Shown here piece by piece: positions 56,646-64,000 of a stretch of 64,000 nt of DNA. The stretch covers positions 1,178,001 through 1,242,000 of the forward strand of contig NZ_CP113939.1 in the NCBI RefSeq assembly GCF_029392315.1. Reading direction: 5' to 3'. The translations under genes and the position numbers were made by a program. How positions within the stretch are numbered: the stretch's first letter is position 1; each line of letters begins with the position of its first letter. Below the pieces are notes generated by a model. That model was not told where the DNA came from. It saw only the letters and a list, made by a program, of their open reading frames with translations, and did not search any database. The DNA comes from Bifidobacterium sp. ESL0690. Its GTDB lineage: Bacteria > Actinomycetota > Actinomycetes > Actinomycetales > Bifidobacteriaceae.

Positions 56646-58777
56646 TACGAGTAGCCATTGACGGGCCCGCAGGCGTGGGCAAATCCTCGACTTCCAAGGC
56701 GTTGGCCAAGTATTTCGGCTATGCCTATCTCGACACTGGTGCCATGTACCGCGCCGCAGCCTGGTGGTGCCTTAAGCAGTGTGCCGATTTGGATGCTGAT
56801 GTTGTTGATGAGCAGGCCATTACCGAAATGGTGGGGGATCTGTTCACCGGTGACCATTTTGATATTGGGGTTGATCCTGACGATCCGAAGGTTCTGGTGG
56901 ACGGCGAGGACATCAGCGAGGCGATTCGTGATTCGAACGTCTCATCGCATGTCTCGAAGGTCTCGAATATCGTACCGGTACGGCATCTGCTGATTGCCGC
57001 GCAACGGGCGTATATCAACCGCGAGGCGTCCGTTGATTCGTTCTCGAAGGGTGCTGGAATCGTCGCCGAGGGACGTGACATCACCACTGTCGTCGCTCCG
57101 AATGCGGAAGTCCGTGTGCTTCTGACGGCACGCCCGGAAGTCCGCCAGGCGCGGCGTACCGGGCAATCTGCTGCGGGGGCTGGCGTTGGCGCCGATAACG
57201 TCATCGCCCGTGACAAAGCCGATTCCAAGGCCACGAGTTTTCTCGAAGCTGCCGATGGCGTGACGACCGTTGATAACTCTGATTTGACGTTCGAGCAGAC
57301 GCTTGACAAGCTCATTTCGCTGGTCGATGCAGCCGCCGAAGAGCAGTCGTATAAGCAGTATGCCGCGAACCTCGAAGGTTACGACCTTGACGAGGAAGAC
57401 GAAGCGCTGCTTGCCGGCGAGACGGTTGACGGCGATACTGCGGCCAAACAGAAGGCCGTCGGAGTACTCGCTGTGGTCGGGCGTCCGAACGTCGGCAAAT
57501 CGACGTTGGTCAACCGTATTCTCGGTCGTCGTGCGGCCGTCGTGGAGGACACTCCAGGCGTGACCCGCGACCGCGTGAGCTACGACGCTGAATGGGCCGG
57601 AACTGACTTCAAACTGGTTGATACCGGCGGTTGGGAAACCGACGTCGAGGGCATCGAGTCCGCCATCGCCTCTCAGGCGCAGGTGGCCGTAGGGCTGTCC
57701 GATGCTGTAGTGCTGGTAGTTGACGGACAAGTTGGTATTACATCTACAGACGAACGCATCGTCAAAATGCTGCGAGAAAGCGGCAAACCGGTGGTGCTGG
57801 CCGTCAACAAGATCGACGACGGTTCCAACGAATATCTCGCCGCCGATTTCTGGAAGCTCGGCCTGGGCGAGCCTTACGGCATTTCCGCGATGCACGGCAG
57901 GGGAGTGGGCGACCTGCTCGACGTGGCCGTGGATACACTCAAAAAAGCCAAGAAGACCTCTGGATTCCTGACGCCGACCAACCTGCGCCGTGTTGCCCTG
58001 ATCGGCAAGCCGAACGTGGGCAAATCCTCGCTGCTCAACGAGCTGGCGCACGAGGAACGCAGCGTGGTCAACGATCTGGCTGGAACCACACGCGATCCGG
58101 TCGACGAGGTCATCCGCATCGGCGACGAGGATTGGCTCTTCATCGACACCGCCGGCATCAAGCGTCGTCTGCACAAGCTTTCCGGCGCCGAATACTATTC
58201 GTCGCTGCGTACACAGGCGGCCATCGAGCGTTCCGAGCTTGCGCTGGTGTTGTTCGACGCTTCCCAGCCGATTTCCGACCAGGATCTCAAAGTGATGAGC
58301 CAGGCCGTTGACGCCGGACGCGCCATCGTGCTGGTATTCAACAAGTGGGATCTGATGGACGACTTCGACCGTCAGCGCCTCGAACGCCTGTGGCAGACGG
58401 AATTCGACCAAGTCACGTGGGCGCAGCGTGTCAACCTCTCCGCCAAGACCGGCTGGCACACCAACCGTCTGCTTTCGGCGATGAACACCGCGCTGGACTC
58501 GTGGGACAAGCGCATACCGACCGGCAAGCTCAACTCGTTCCTCGGCCGCGTCCAGTCCGCCCACCCGCACCCGTTGCGCGGTGGCAAGCAGCCGCGTATC
58601 TTGTTTGCGACACAGGCGTCGACACGTCCTCCGCGTTTCGTCATCTTCGCCACCGGTTTCCTCGAGCATGGCTATCGTCGCTACATCGAGCGCCAGCTGC
58701 GTGAGGAATTCGGCTTCGAAGGCACCCCGATCCAGATCTCGGTGCACATCCGCGAGCGCAAGTCGAAGAAAAAGTAA
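56642..58777 (+). CDS. cmk-der: cytidylate kinase - ribosome biogenesis GTPase Der fusion
   Basis: Two proteins in one chain of 711 residues. Residues 1-230 are cytidylate kinase ([14 protein letters not shown] near 8, [24 protein letters not shown]). After an acidic linker come two GTPase domains: G1 motifs GRPNVGKST near 281 and GKPNVGKSS near 455, NKID and NKWD base-recognition motifs, then the KH-like C-terminal domain. Der assists 50S assembly. In most bacteria the genes are separate and adjacent; the fusion is known in bifidobacteria. GTG start. Confidence 0.97.
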   Translation: MIRVAIDGPAGVGKSSTSKALAKYFGYAYLDTGAMYRAAAWWCLKQCADLDADVVDEQAITEMVGDLFTGDHFDIGVDPDDPKVLVDGEDISEAIRDSNVSSHVSKVSNIVPVRHLLIAAQRAYINREASVDSFSKGAGIVAEGRDITTVVAPNAEVRVLLTARPEVRQARRTGQSAAGAGVGADNVIARDKADSKATSFLEAADGVTTVDNSDLTFEQTLDKLISLVDAAAEEQSYKQYAANLEGYDLDEEDEALLAGETVDGDTAAKQKAVGVLAVVGRPNVGKSTLVNRILGRRAAVVEDTPGVTRDRVSYDAEWAGTDFKLVDTGGWETDVEGIESAIASQAQVAVGLSDAVVLVVDGQVGITSTDERIVKMLRESGKPVVLAVNKIDDGSNEYLAADFWKLGLGEPYGISAMHGRGVGDLLDVAVDTLKKAKKTSGFLTPTNLRRVALIGKPNVGKSSLLNELAHEERSVVNDLAGTTRDPVDEVIRIGDEDWLFIDTAGIKRRLHKLSGAEYYSSLRTQAAIERSELALVLFDASQPISDQDLKVMSQAVDAGRAIVLVFNKWDLMDDFDRQRLERLWQTEFDQVTWAQRVNLSAKTGWHTNRLLSAMNTALDSWDKRIPTGKLNSFLGRVQSAHPHPLRGGKQPRILFATQASTRPPRFVIFATGFLEHGYRRYIERQLREEFGFEGTPIQISVHIRERKSKKK

Positions 58778-58801
58778 AAAAATAATACTGTTCCGGGAAT
58801 C

Positions 58802-58843
58802 GTGGGTCGTGAGTCTATTTTGAGATTGCGACCCACATTTTTT
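58802..58843 (+). terminator. rho-independent terminator after cmk-der
   Basis: GTGGGTCG and CGACCCAC form an 8-bp stem with a 19-base loop, then ATTTTTT. Confidence 0.85.
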
Positions 58844-59150
58844 ATTTTTATATTTTATTGTTGAATCTGAACCACATTCTTATTGGTAAATCTGTATCGA
58901 CGCCCCTCGTTGAGATTTGTCTTCAGCAAAAGACGAGGGTCATGCTTTTACGATGGTGTTGAGGCCTGTGGTATTTGGGCATATTTACAGAATTCGGCTT
59001 GTTATTACTTCACTGCTATTCGACACTTTTGACTTGCTGTTCCAAAGTTTCTACCTGTGCAACTCAGTCCCCAATATTCTCTGCGCCACGCCGATAGTAG
59101 TGGCACTGCCTCATTTGTGCTAAACTTTTTTCTCGGTGCTTTGCACTGTT
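58844..59150. other. intergenic region before tRNA-Pro, no supported gene
   Basis: About 300 AT-rich bases between the cmk-der terminator and tRNA-Pro. The only structure seen is an inverted pair CCCTCGT/ACGAGGG spanning roughly 58905-58938 with a 22-base loop. Short reading frames here have no ribosome site or recognisable motif. Confidence 0.6.
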
Positions 59151-59224
<74 letters not shown>

Positions 59225-59228
59225 CGAG

Positions 59229-59278
59229 AAAAGCCTGGAATTCCAACGTTTTCAAGACATCGGAATTTCAGGCTTTTT
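59229..59278 (+). terminator. terminator after tRNA-Pro
   Basis: AAAAGCCTGGAATTCC pairs with GGAATTTCAGGCTTTT (one G.U) around a 17-base loop and runs into T5. Confidence 0.9.
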
Positions 59279-59567
59279 CGATTCCAGACACGATTAGACA
59301 CGATGACCGCAGACCTCCCTTGTTTTCGGCACCTGTGACGGGTACTTTCCGGATACCGGAATGCATGTTTTCCTTTATGTTGGATTGGTGATGAATCCCT
59401 TGTTTTCCGACGTTTTCAGGATATGGGCTGCGAACGTGTACCGGAAGTTTGGTGGTTTCGTCGCTGTGCGGTGGGTTCGAGGTGATGGACGTGTTGGCAG
59501 GGGATACCGGATTCAATATTTCAGTTCTACGGACGATGGCGACGGTTTCGATGGTGAAGAAAATATA

Positions 59568-59613
59568 AAAATCGTGTCTGAATCCTTCCGATACACGATT
59601 CAGACACGATTTT
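59568..59613 (-). terminator. terminator of the integrase gene
   Basis: A perfect 17-bp inverted repeat (59568-59584 with 59597-59613), followed on the minus strand by the T's of the arm and TATATTTTC. It is 53 bases downstream of the integrase stop. Confidence 0.85.
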
Positions 59614-59665
59614 CGTTGTTGAGGTTCGAAGCAAACCAATAAACCGATTTCAGGGCGGTTTTCTC

Positions 59666-60952
59666 CTAGCCTGCCAGTTCAAGCGTCTTCGCTCTGGCGT
59701 CATCCACGGCGTCCGCGAGATCGTTAAGACGTTCCGGCCACAAGCCGGCGTAAGTGTCCAACGTGATGGTCGCGCTGCCGTGGCCCAGCTGCTTCTGCAG
59801 AGTTTTCACGTCGGCCCCGTTGGCTATCGCGATCGACGCGTAGGTGTGCCTCAGGGAGTGGATGGTGATGCCCTCGTCCTCCATGCCGGCAAGCTTCAGC
59901 GCCTTCCTCCATACACGGTTGCGCCAGTTCTTTACGTTCATCGCGCCCCCGCGTGCGGCCCGGAAGACAAAATCCTCCTGTGCCTGTTCCTTGATTTGCA
60001 ACCGAAGTCCCGGAACAAGAAATCTTGGGATCGCCACATTCCGGCTTTTCCCGTTCTTGGGCTTTCCCAGAATTAGATGCCCGTTGCCGTCATCCGCCCA
60101 TGTCCTGCGAATCGATGCCCTCCGGGTCGTGAGGTTGACGTCTTTTACCTTCAGCGCCAGCGCCTCGTCGATTCTGGTCCCTACATACGCCTGCCAGCGC
60201 ACCAAGAGAGCATCTACCGGCCGTCCCGCGTTCTGGGCCTCGTCGGCAAGCAGCTCGACCTCGGATATGTCGAGGAACACCATGTCGTCGTTGTGCCTGT
60301 CCACTTTGGGAATGGTCACATTGCGTATCGGGTTGGCTGTTATCCATTGGTTGGTGAGCGCGTATTCGAATACGCCACCCATTACCACTTTGACGATGTT
60401 CCTGATGCTTCTGGGACTCAATGGTTTCGGGTCACGGTCTCCGGGAAGATCTGCCTTGTAGCCGCCTTCGGAGAGGGCCTTCACCCATTTCTGCAAAAGG
60501 GGAAGCGTGAATCCGCGCAGTGGGGTGGTGCCCCACTGGGGGTTTATATATACTCGTAATTCCCGTCGGTACCGGCCCAGCGTGCCGGGGCGAATATCGA
60601 GCTTGGTGGTCAGCCATTCCTCTGCGATGTCTCCGAAAAGACGGCTTTCCTGATGGGGGTCGCGATAGCGTCCCTGCCGGACGTCGTCCTCCATCCCCGC
60701 CTCGTATGCCTCGGCGTCGGCAAGCTTGTCGAAAGATTTGCTTTTTTGGATTTTGGTCCCGTCAAATCTTCTGTAGTACCAGCGTGCCCTCCAGCGTTTG
60801 CCGGTGCCATATAGGCTTGACCTCCATTTCTCCGGCACTCGGGCCTTGTATGGGTCGCGTGCGTTTGCAAGGCTGCGTTTCGCGGCTGGTGTTGCTGTGG
60901 TTCCGTCATCGGCTGTTTTCAACCATCTGTCGTCGATGAAAACTCGTGCCAT
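59666..60952 (-). CDS. int: tyrosine-type site-specific integrase
   Basis: Recombinase of 428 residues. An Arg/Tyr-rich N-terminal arm-binding region (WRARWYYRRFDG) precedes the SAM-like core-binding domain (FGDIAEEWLTTKLDIRPGTLGRYRRELRVYINPQWG) and the catalytic domain. Active-site residues: Arg in GTRIDEALALK, HSLRHTYASIAIANG (His-x-x-Arg), LGHGS, and Tyr in TLDTYAGL. It reads towards tRNA-Pro, which is the likely attachment gene. AAAGGA precedes the ATG. Confidence 0.95.
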   Translation of the reverse strand: MARVFIDDRWLKTADDGTTATPAAKRSLANARDPYKARVPEKWRSSLYGTGKRWRARWYYRRFDGTKIQKSKSFDKLADAEAYEAGMEDDVRQGRYRDPHQESRLFGDIAEEWLTTKLDIRPGTLGRYRRELRVYINPQWGTTPLRGFTLPLLQKWVKALSEGGYKADLPGDRDPKPLSPRSIRNIVKVVMGGVFEYALTNQWITANPIRNVTIPKVDRHNDDMVFLDISEVELLADEAQNAGRPVDALLVRWQAYVGTRIDEALALKVKDVNLTTRRASIRRTWADDGNGHLILGKPKNGKSRNVAIPRFLVPGLRLQIKEQAQEDFVFRAARGGAMNVKNWRNRVWRKALKLAGMEDEGITIHSLRHTYASIAIANGADVKTLQKQLGHGSATITLDTYAGLWPERLNDLADAVDDARAKTLELAG

Positions 60953-60994
60953 AGCTGTTGTGATTCCTTTCGCGCGACGCGCGTGGAACCTCCT

Positions 60995-61267
60995 TTAAGG
61001 GTTCGTCTGTTGCGTCGTGTCTGTGCGCTCCGGACGGTGCGAGTCGAGCAACCCAGTTGGGGTGATTTGCCAAAGCTGGCACATCGCCTCGATGTCGCTT
61101 AATGCCCACTCCTGGTTGTCGTTGACTCGTTGGCGTACGTATGTCGCCCCGCGTCCGATGCGCTTGGCGAGTTCAGTTCCTGAAATTCGCCGTATTCCCA
61201 TCTCGGCCCTTACCGCCGCTGACACCTCACGACCGAAAGGGCTAATTTCGATTTTCTTTCTGCCCAT
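60995..61267 (-). CDS. HTH protein, putative element repressor
   Basis: 90 residues. The segment ISGTELAKRIGRGATYVRQRVNDNQEWALSDIEAMCQLW looks like an XRE/Cro-CI type helix-turn-helix with its following helices. It is encoded between the integrase and a divergent operator region with TACGCG palindromes, and so is a good candidate for the repressor of the plus-strand genes (inference). Integrase starts 43 bases downstream. Confidence 0.75.
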   Translation of the reverse strand: MGRKKIEISPFGREVSAAVRAEMGIRRISGTELAKRIGRGATYVRQRVNDNQEWALSDIEAMCQLWQITPTGLLDSHRPERTDTTQQTNP

Positions 61268-61296
61268 ACGACCATCATAGCGCGTTTTTACGCTCT

Positions 61297-61306
61297 TACG
61301 CGCGTA
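61297..61306. promoter_or_regulatory. palindromic operator candidate, site 1
   Basis: TACGCGCGTA, a perfect 10-bp palindrome 30 bases upstream of the minus-strand HTH gene. Shares the TACGCG core with site 2 at 61338. Confidence 0.5.
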
Positions 61307-61331
61307 TTTTTAAAAAACACCGTCTGTTAAA

Positions 61332-61361
61332 TTGACATTTACGCGTAAATACGCGAATAAT
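61332..61361 (+). promoter_or_regulatory. promoter with embedded operator for the plus-strand early genes
   Basis: TTGACA (61332-61337), an 18-base spacer and AATAAT (61356-61361). The spacer contains the perfect palindrome TTTACGCGTAAA (61338-61349), so a bound repressor would block the promoter. GGAGG at 61371-61375 and ATG 61381 follow. Confidence 0.7.
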
Positions 61362-61380
61362 TTCTTGTTTGGAGGTTTAA

Positions 61381-61686
61381 ATGAGAAGCTACACACTCAG
61401 CAAGACGGTCGCTTCGCGACTTCGAGCCGTGATGGGTGCGCAGCGCATCCGAGTCGCAGAGCTATCGCGCGCCTGGGGTCAGTCTGCGGACATGACCTCG
61501 CGCAGGCTCAATGGTGATGTCGAGATTAGGCTCGGCGAGATCGGCATATTTGCGCAGCTCACCGGTTATCGGCCAGACGAATTTCTTGCCGATCGGTTCG
61601 AAGTGAAACTGAACCCTGCAAATGGTCCAATTCGGAAAGAAACGGGCCGTCAAAGGGGAACGGGGAGGGTCTATGGAAACCGATAA
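61381..61686 (+). CDS. small HTH protein (XRE-like)
   Basis: 101 residues. KTVASRLRAVMGAQRIRVAELSRAWGQSADMTSRRLNGDVEIRLGEIGIFAQLTGYRPDEFL has the pattern of an XRE-type HTH with a family-like following helix. Strong ribosome site (GGAGG, 5-base gap) and a clear promoter with operator. First gene of the rightward transcript; possible Cro-like counterpart to the minus-strand repressor. The stop overlaps the next gene by 14 bases. Confidence 0.75.
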   Translation: MRSYTLSKTVASRLRAVMGAQRIRVAELSRAWGQSADMTSRRLNGDVEIRLGEIGIFAQLTGYRPDEFLADRFEVKLNPANGPIRKETGRQRGTGRVYGNR

Positions 61687-61903
61687 CGACATCTTCGCAG
61701 CAGTAGCGCAGGAATTGCGGCCACTGAATACCACAAAGGACATTCATGACATCATCGGAATACCCGAATCGACTCTTTCCGAGTGGAGGGGTTCCGGAAT
61801 CGGTCCGAAATGGGTGAAGATAGGTCGGCGAATCATGTATCCGAAGGAGGAGATAATAGCCTGCCTTCGGGCGAACCTGCATACTAACCGAGAGGAGTAC
61901 TGA
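61673..61903 (+). CDS. excisionase-like HTH domain protein
   Basis: 76 residues from ATG 61673 (GGGAGGG just upstream); the frame is open to 61622 but the earlier part overlaps the previous gene. LNTTKDIHDIIGIPESTLSEWRGSGIGPKWVKIGRRIMYPKEEIIACLRANL is the MerR/excisionase-type HTH pattern: short HTH, then GPxxxKIGRRxxYxxxDxxxxL. It could be the Xis partner of the integrase or a small regulator. Confidence 0.8.
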   Translation: METDNDIFAAVAQELRPLNTTKDIHDIIGIPESTLSEWRGSGIGPKWVKIGRRIMYPKEEIIACLRANLHTNREEY

Positions 61904-61975
61904 GGATGGAGAATAAACCAACCGTTGGTCGAACCTACAATTCGCAGCTGCTTCTCGCTTGTTTTCGCAATGGTG

Positions 61976-62266
61976 CTAGTCGGTTTGCCCGTTCAGGCTT
62001 GCCTTTACGCTTCTCATTAGTCTGTCGTCAAGCAGCGATTGAACGCTTGTCCCTAGAAACTCCGCAGTTTCAGCGAGATCGGGAACCGTCCATACGGTAC
62101 TGCATTTCATTTTCGCGTACAAGGACTGGCGTGTTATGCCCAACGCGGCTGCCAGAGACGCTTTCGACAGCTTTCGGTCAGCAAGCAGCGCCGCGACGTT
62201 CCATGAAACGACGCGCTGCTCGTAACCGCCTGCAGGCTCTCTGTCGTCTTGTTTCTTGTCTGCCAT
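61976..62266 (-). CDS. small HTH protein (XRE-like), antisense to the early transcript
   Basis: 96 residues from ATG 62266 (AGGGAA upstream); a GTG at 62299 would add 11 residues. VVSWNVAALLADRKLSKASLAAALGITRQSLYAKMKCSTVWTVPDLAETAEFLGTSVQSLL is a clear XRE HTH. It faces the plus-strand early genes and has a good promoter of its own at 62302-62330. Confidence 0.8.
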   Translation of the reverse strand: MADKKQDDREPAGGYEQRVVSWNVAALLADRKLSKASLAAALGITRQSLYAKMKCSTVWTVPDLAETAEFLGTSVQSLLDDRLMRSVKASLNGQTD

Positions 62267-62301
62267 GGATTCCCTGTTCTGCTGCCGATGATGCGACACT
62301 C

Positions 62302-62330
62302 ATTTTAAGGCAACACTTGAAAAGAGTCAA
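62302..62330 (-). promoter_or_regulatory. promoter of the minus-strand HTH gene
   Basis: On the minus strand TTGACT (62330-62325), a 17-base spacer and TAAAAT (62307-62302), about 36 bases before ATG 62266. Confidence 0.65.
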
Positions 62331-62350
62331 ACAACATATTACTATGACAG

Positions 62351-62364
62351 TTGTAAACTTACAA
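62351..62364. promoter_or_regulatory. inverted-repeat operator candidate
   Basis: TTGTAA-AC-TTACAA, 21 bases upstream of the minus-strand -35 box. A candidate autoregulatory site for the HTH gene at 61976-62266. Confidence 0.4.
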
Positions 62365-62423
62365 AGACTATTTTAAACTGACGTTTGCCATTTCCTGCCC
62401 AGGGTGGTGAAAGTCGGAGAAAG

Positions 62424-62520
62424 GGGGCTGTCTTCCGCCGTGCCCACGACGAAAGACAGCTATGCAATAACAATCCGCAGCGTTTTCGGGTCTTCTTTGG
62501 TAGGGATTCCCGAAAACGGT
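62424..62520. repeat. two consecutive hairpins in the element
   Basis: GCTGTCTT/AAAGACAGC (about 62424-62460) and then the 10-bp perfect pair CGTTTTCGGG/CCCGAAAACG (62482-62519, 18-base loop). There is no U-run after either and no supported reading frame. They may be a small structured RNA, a replication-origin feature or a leader of the following small ORFs. Confidence 0.4.
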
Positions 62521-62549
62521 GCTTTGCATTGTCAGGAGTGTCATCGCAC

Positions 62550-62714
62550 ATGTTGAAGTGTATCAGGCGGTCGGGGACGGTATGCTCTCCCGCCGCATCC
62601 TATGTTATCCGTTTCATGATTGGCCGTGGTCGGACGCCTGCGCCCCCTCCGGGCGAGCCTGTCGGCCGGGTCACATGCATGCTCGCGCATCCTTCTTCGG
62701 GAGGACGGCGTTGA
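62550..62714 (+). CDS. small ORF of unknown function, coupled to the next gene
   Basis: 54 residues (MLKCIRRSGTVCSPAAS...), basic and Pro/Gly-rich near the end, with CAGGAG 11 bases before the ATG. The stop overlaps the next start as TTGA. No recognisable domain. Support is limited to position, ribosome site and overlap. Confidence 0.35.
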   Translation: MLKCIRRSGTVCSPAASYVIRFMIGRGRTPAPPPGEPVGRVTCMLAHPSSGGRR

Positions 62715-62950
62715 GCGCGGGTCAGGGGCTTGGTCTCCGACCGGTTCTTCTGTGGCTGGCCGTCTGGGGGACGGGGCCTTCGTTGTTCGCTGCCGGTGCG
62801 GTGCTGATTCGCATGGTCTGCCGTCATGTATGGGGCATCCGTATCGGGTGGATGACGGCGGCATCGTTGTCGGTGCTTGCGGTTTGCGCGCCTTGTCTAT
62901 CGCTCCTGTGGCTGTTGTGCCGCGGGGATGGGGAAGGGCGGAAGCAATGA
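62711..62950 (+). CDS. small membrane protein of the element
   Basis: 79 residues with two hydrophobic segments (LRPVLLWLAVWGTGPSLFAAGAVLI and GWMTAASLSVLAVCAPCLSLLWLL). TTG start, with GGGAGG 6 bases upstream. It overlaps the stop of the small ORF before it and, by ATGA, the start of the replication-like gene after it. No known family. Confidence 0.6.
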   Translation: MSAGQGLGLRPVLLWLAVWGTGPSLFAAGAVLIRMVCRHVWGIRIGWMTAASLSVLAVCAPCLSLLWLLCRGDGEGRKQ

Positions 62951-64000
62951 GCTGGCAGTGTACGTCGTGGGCGTTGCGTGAGGCCCCGTGCCCGAACGCC
63001 TCGGCTCGTCTGGTTCTGATCGCCTTGGCCGACAGGTGCCAGCCGGATGGCCGGTCGGCATGGCCGACCATCGAGACCCTGACGGCCGAGGCGCATTGTT
63101 CCAGGGCAACGGTCAAACGCGCCCTTCACGACATGGAGGCGCTCGGCGTCATCCGACGTGGCGACCAGGACCTCGCGCGCCATGACGAGCACGGCCGCTG
63201 GCTTGCCCCGCAATGGCGGCCCATCGTGTGGGAGTGCTGCATGAACGTGGCCTTGGAACAGGTCAGCGAGAAACCCGGCCGGAAGGCCAGGGCGGAACGC
63301 CAAGGCAGGAAAGGCAGAGGGCTCACAACGAGCCCTCAGCATGCTGAACCCGGAAGACCTGATTCCGGTGGGTCCAGAATGAGCCTGCAGACTGAAACGC
63401 GTTCCGGCCATGGTGAACCCGCAAGGAGGTACGCCGGTGAGCCGTCCGGAGGGTTCACTGGTGAGCCACTTGATAGGAAGACAGATATCACAACAAATAG
63501 AACAAATACCCCTCTCTCCCTACGGGAGACCTCCCCGCAAGGGGAGGCCACGCTTCGGAATGAAACCAAGAAAAGCGAGAAGAGTGAGGAAGACGTTGAG
63601 GCCGAGAGACTGTGTGCGGTGATGGCCGAGGTCATGCGTCGCGAGCCGAAACTGCCGGTGCCTCCCGTGTTGGAAGCGACGGCTAACCCGTCCCGTCCGC
63701 GACGCCGGGAGCTTGCGGCGGCGAACCGTCTGATTGCCGTACAAGGGCTTGCCCGTTGCCGAGTGGTCGCGCAATGGGCGCTGCTTCCGGCCGACGGCTC
63801 GCACGGTTCGCTCCGCGACGGGTTCTGGCGCAAGGTCATCACCGGCCCCGCCGCGCTGGAACGCAAATGGGACCGGATCGTCGCACAGATGGCATGCGAT
63901 CCGAAAGGGGCCGTGATGCTGGCACAGGCCGGTGCCGGACCGGCCGAACGTCACCGGGCCATCAAGGTCTCCACGCCCAACGCCAGGGCCGTCCCGGTCT
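62947..64000 (+). CDS. HTH replication-initiator-like protein (3' end beyond window)
   Basis: Open reading frame of at least 351 residues, running off the window. The N-terminal part (TSWALREAPCPNASARLVLIALADRCQPDGRSAWPTIETLTAEAHCSRATVKRALHDMEALGVIRRG) is an HTH_36-type winged helix seen at the start of phage and plasmid replication proteins: ALADRC..DG..AWPS, then a recognition helix. A polar, low-complexity middle (about 110-220, Arg/Lys/Glu/Ser-rich) is followed by a second folded region. It overlaps the upstream membrane-protein gene by 4 bases. It probably recruits host replication factors (inference). Confidence 0.8.
   Translation, partial: MSWQCTSWALREAPCPNASARLVLIALADRCQPDGRSAWPTIETLTAEAHCSRATVKRALHDMEALGVIRRGDQDLARHDEHGRWLAPQWRPIVWECCMNVALEQVSEKPGRKARAERQGRKGRGLTTSPQHAEPGRPDSGGSRMSLQTETRSGHGEPARRYAGEPSGGFTGEPLDRKTDITTNRTNTPLSLRETSPQGEATLRNETKKSEKSEEDVEAERLCAVMAEVMRREPKLPVPPVLEATANPSRPRRRELAAANRLIAVQGLARCRVVAQWALLPADGSHGSLRDGFWRKVITGPAALERKWDRIVAQMACDPKGAVMLAQAGAGPAERHRAIKVSTPNARAVPV

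Larger units (their letters stand above)
59225..59665. other. left end of the integrated element (attachment side), no supported gene
   Basis: 441 bases between tRNA-Pro and the integrase stop. It holds the tRNA terminator, the integrase terminator and copies of AGACACGAT: direct at 59286-59294 and 59296-59304, and as both arms of the integrase terminator (inverted at 59571-59579, direct at 59602-59610). These could be integrase arm-binding sites. The attachment core should lie in the tRNA 3' half, but its limits need the far end of the element, outside the window. Confidence 0.55.

Noticed and set aside
58917..59123. 68-residue frame before tRNA-Pro
   Set aside because: No ribosome site, hydrophobic by base composition, and it overlaps the presumed tRNA promoter region.
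59361..59642. 93-residue frame between tRNA-Pro and integrase
   Set aside because: It spans the integrase terminator stem and the AGACACGAT repeats, has no ribosome site and no motif.
61906..62376. 156-residue plus-strand frame directly after the excisionase-like gene
   Set aside because: Most of it is antisense to the clear XRE-type gene at 61976-62266, and its composition is not protein-like, although its ATG follows GAGG closely.

Overview
The window looks like a chromosome segment of a Bifidobacterium or a very close relative (Bifidobacteriaceae). The supporting signs are a fused cytidylate kinase-Der GTPase, a tkt-tal pair (enzymes of the bifid shunt), actinobacterial gene neighbourhoods (uvrA-uvrC-rapZ-whiA-pgk-tpiA-secG; thrS-pgsA-acyltransferase-pimA-yebC-ruvCAB-yajC; sucCD-DUF6350-purH; rluB-cmk/der), actinobacterial LexA boxes and a CIRCE-controlled hrcA-dnaJ2 unit. 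Genus-level assignment is inference from gene content and order.

Layout. 1-4855: sugar-uptake and phosphorolysis cluster (two ABC permeases, GH65 phosphorylase, LacI regulator). 4907-11701: minus-strand block (esterase, LysR regulator, YihX-like HAD phosphatase, NAD(P)HX repair enzyme, ABC-F ATPase). 12002-23938: plus-strand repair and glycolysis block (uvrA, uvrC, aroE, rapZ, whiA, pgk, tpiA, secG). 24049-26633: a more AT-rich, less conserved stretch with a HAD phosphatase, a DUF3800-like gene broken by an in-frame UGA, a candidate short RNA and an alpha/beta hydrolase. 26835-30161: tal and tkt on the minus strand. 30365-34888: CIRCE-hrcA-dnaJ2, fructosamine kinase (minus), uppP. 35048-39093: PAC2 protein, a four-tRNA cluster, cation transporter, glutamine amidotransferase, a second tRNA-Gly. 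39225-47651: thrS, phosphatidylinositol mannoside genes, yebC, ruvCAB. 47739-58777: yajC, apt, sucCD, a DUF6350-like membrane protein, purH, DUF3017, aquaporin (minus), rluB and the cmk-der fusion.

59151-64000 is the left end of an integrated element (prophage or similar) placed at the 3' end of a tRNA-Pro(GGG) gene. It holds an integrase, opposing HTH repressor-like genes with palindromic operators, an excisionase-like HTH protein, coupled small ORFs and a replication-initiator-like protein that runs off the window.

The most interesting unexplained signals are: (i) two homologous long-hairpin elements (26725-26813 and 39009-39093) that share a conserved apical core while their outer stems differ but stay paired; (ii) a near-perfect 28-bp inverted repeat at the beginning of the GH65 gene; (iii) a promoter-hairpin-terminator unit at 25677-25789; (iv) a TGTKARCGYTCACR-like operator shared by pgk and tkt; and (v) large acidic or Asn/Ser-rich insertions in otherwise conserved proteins, above all UvrC.
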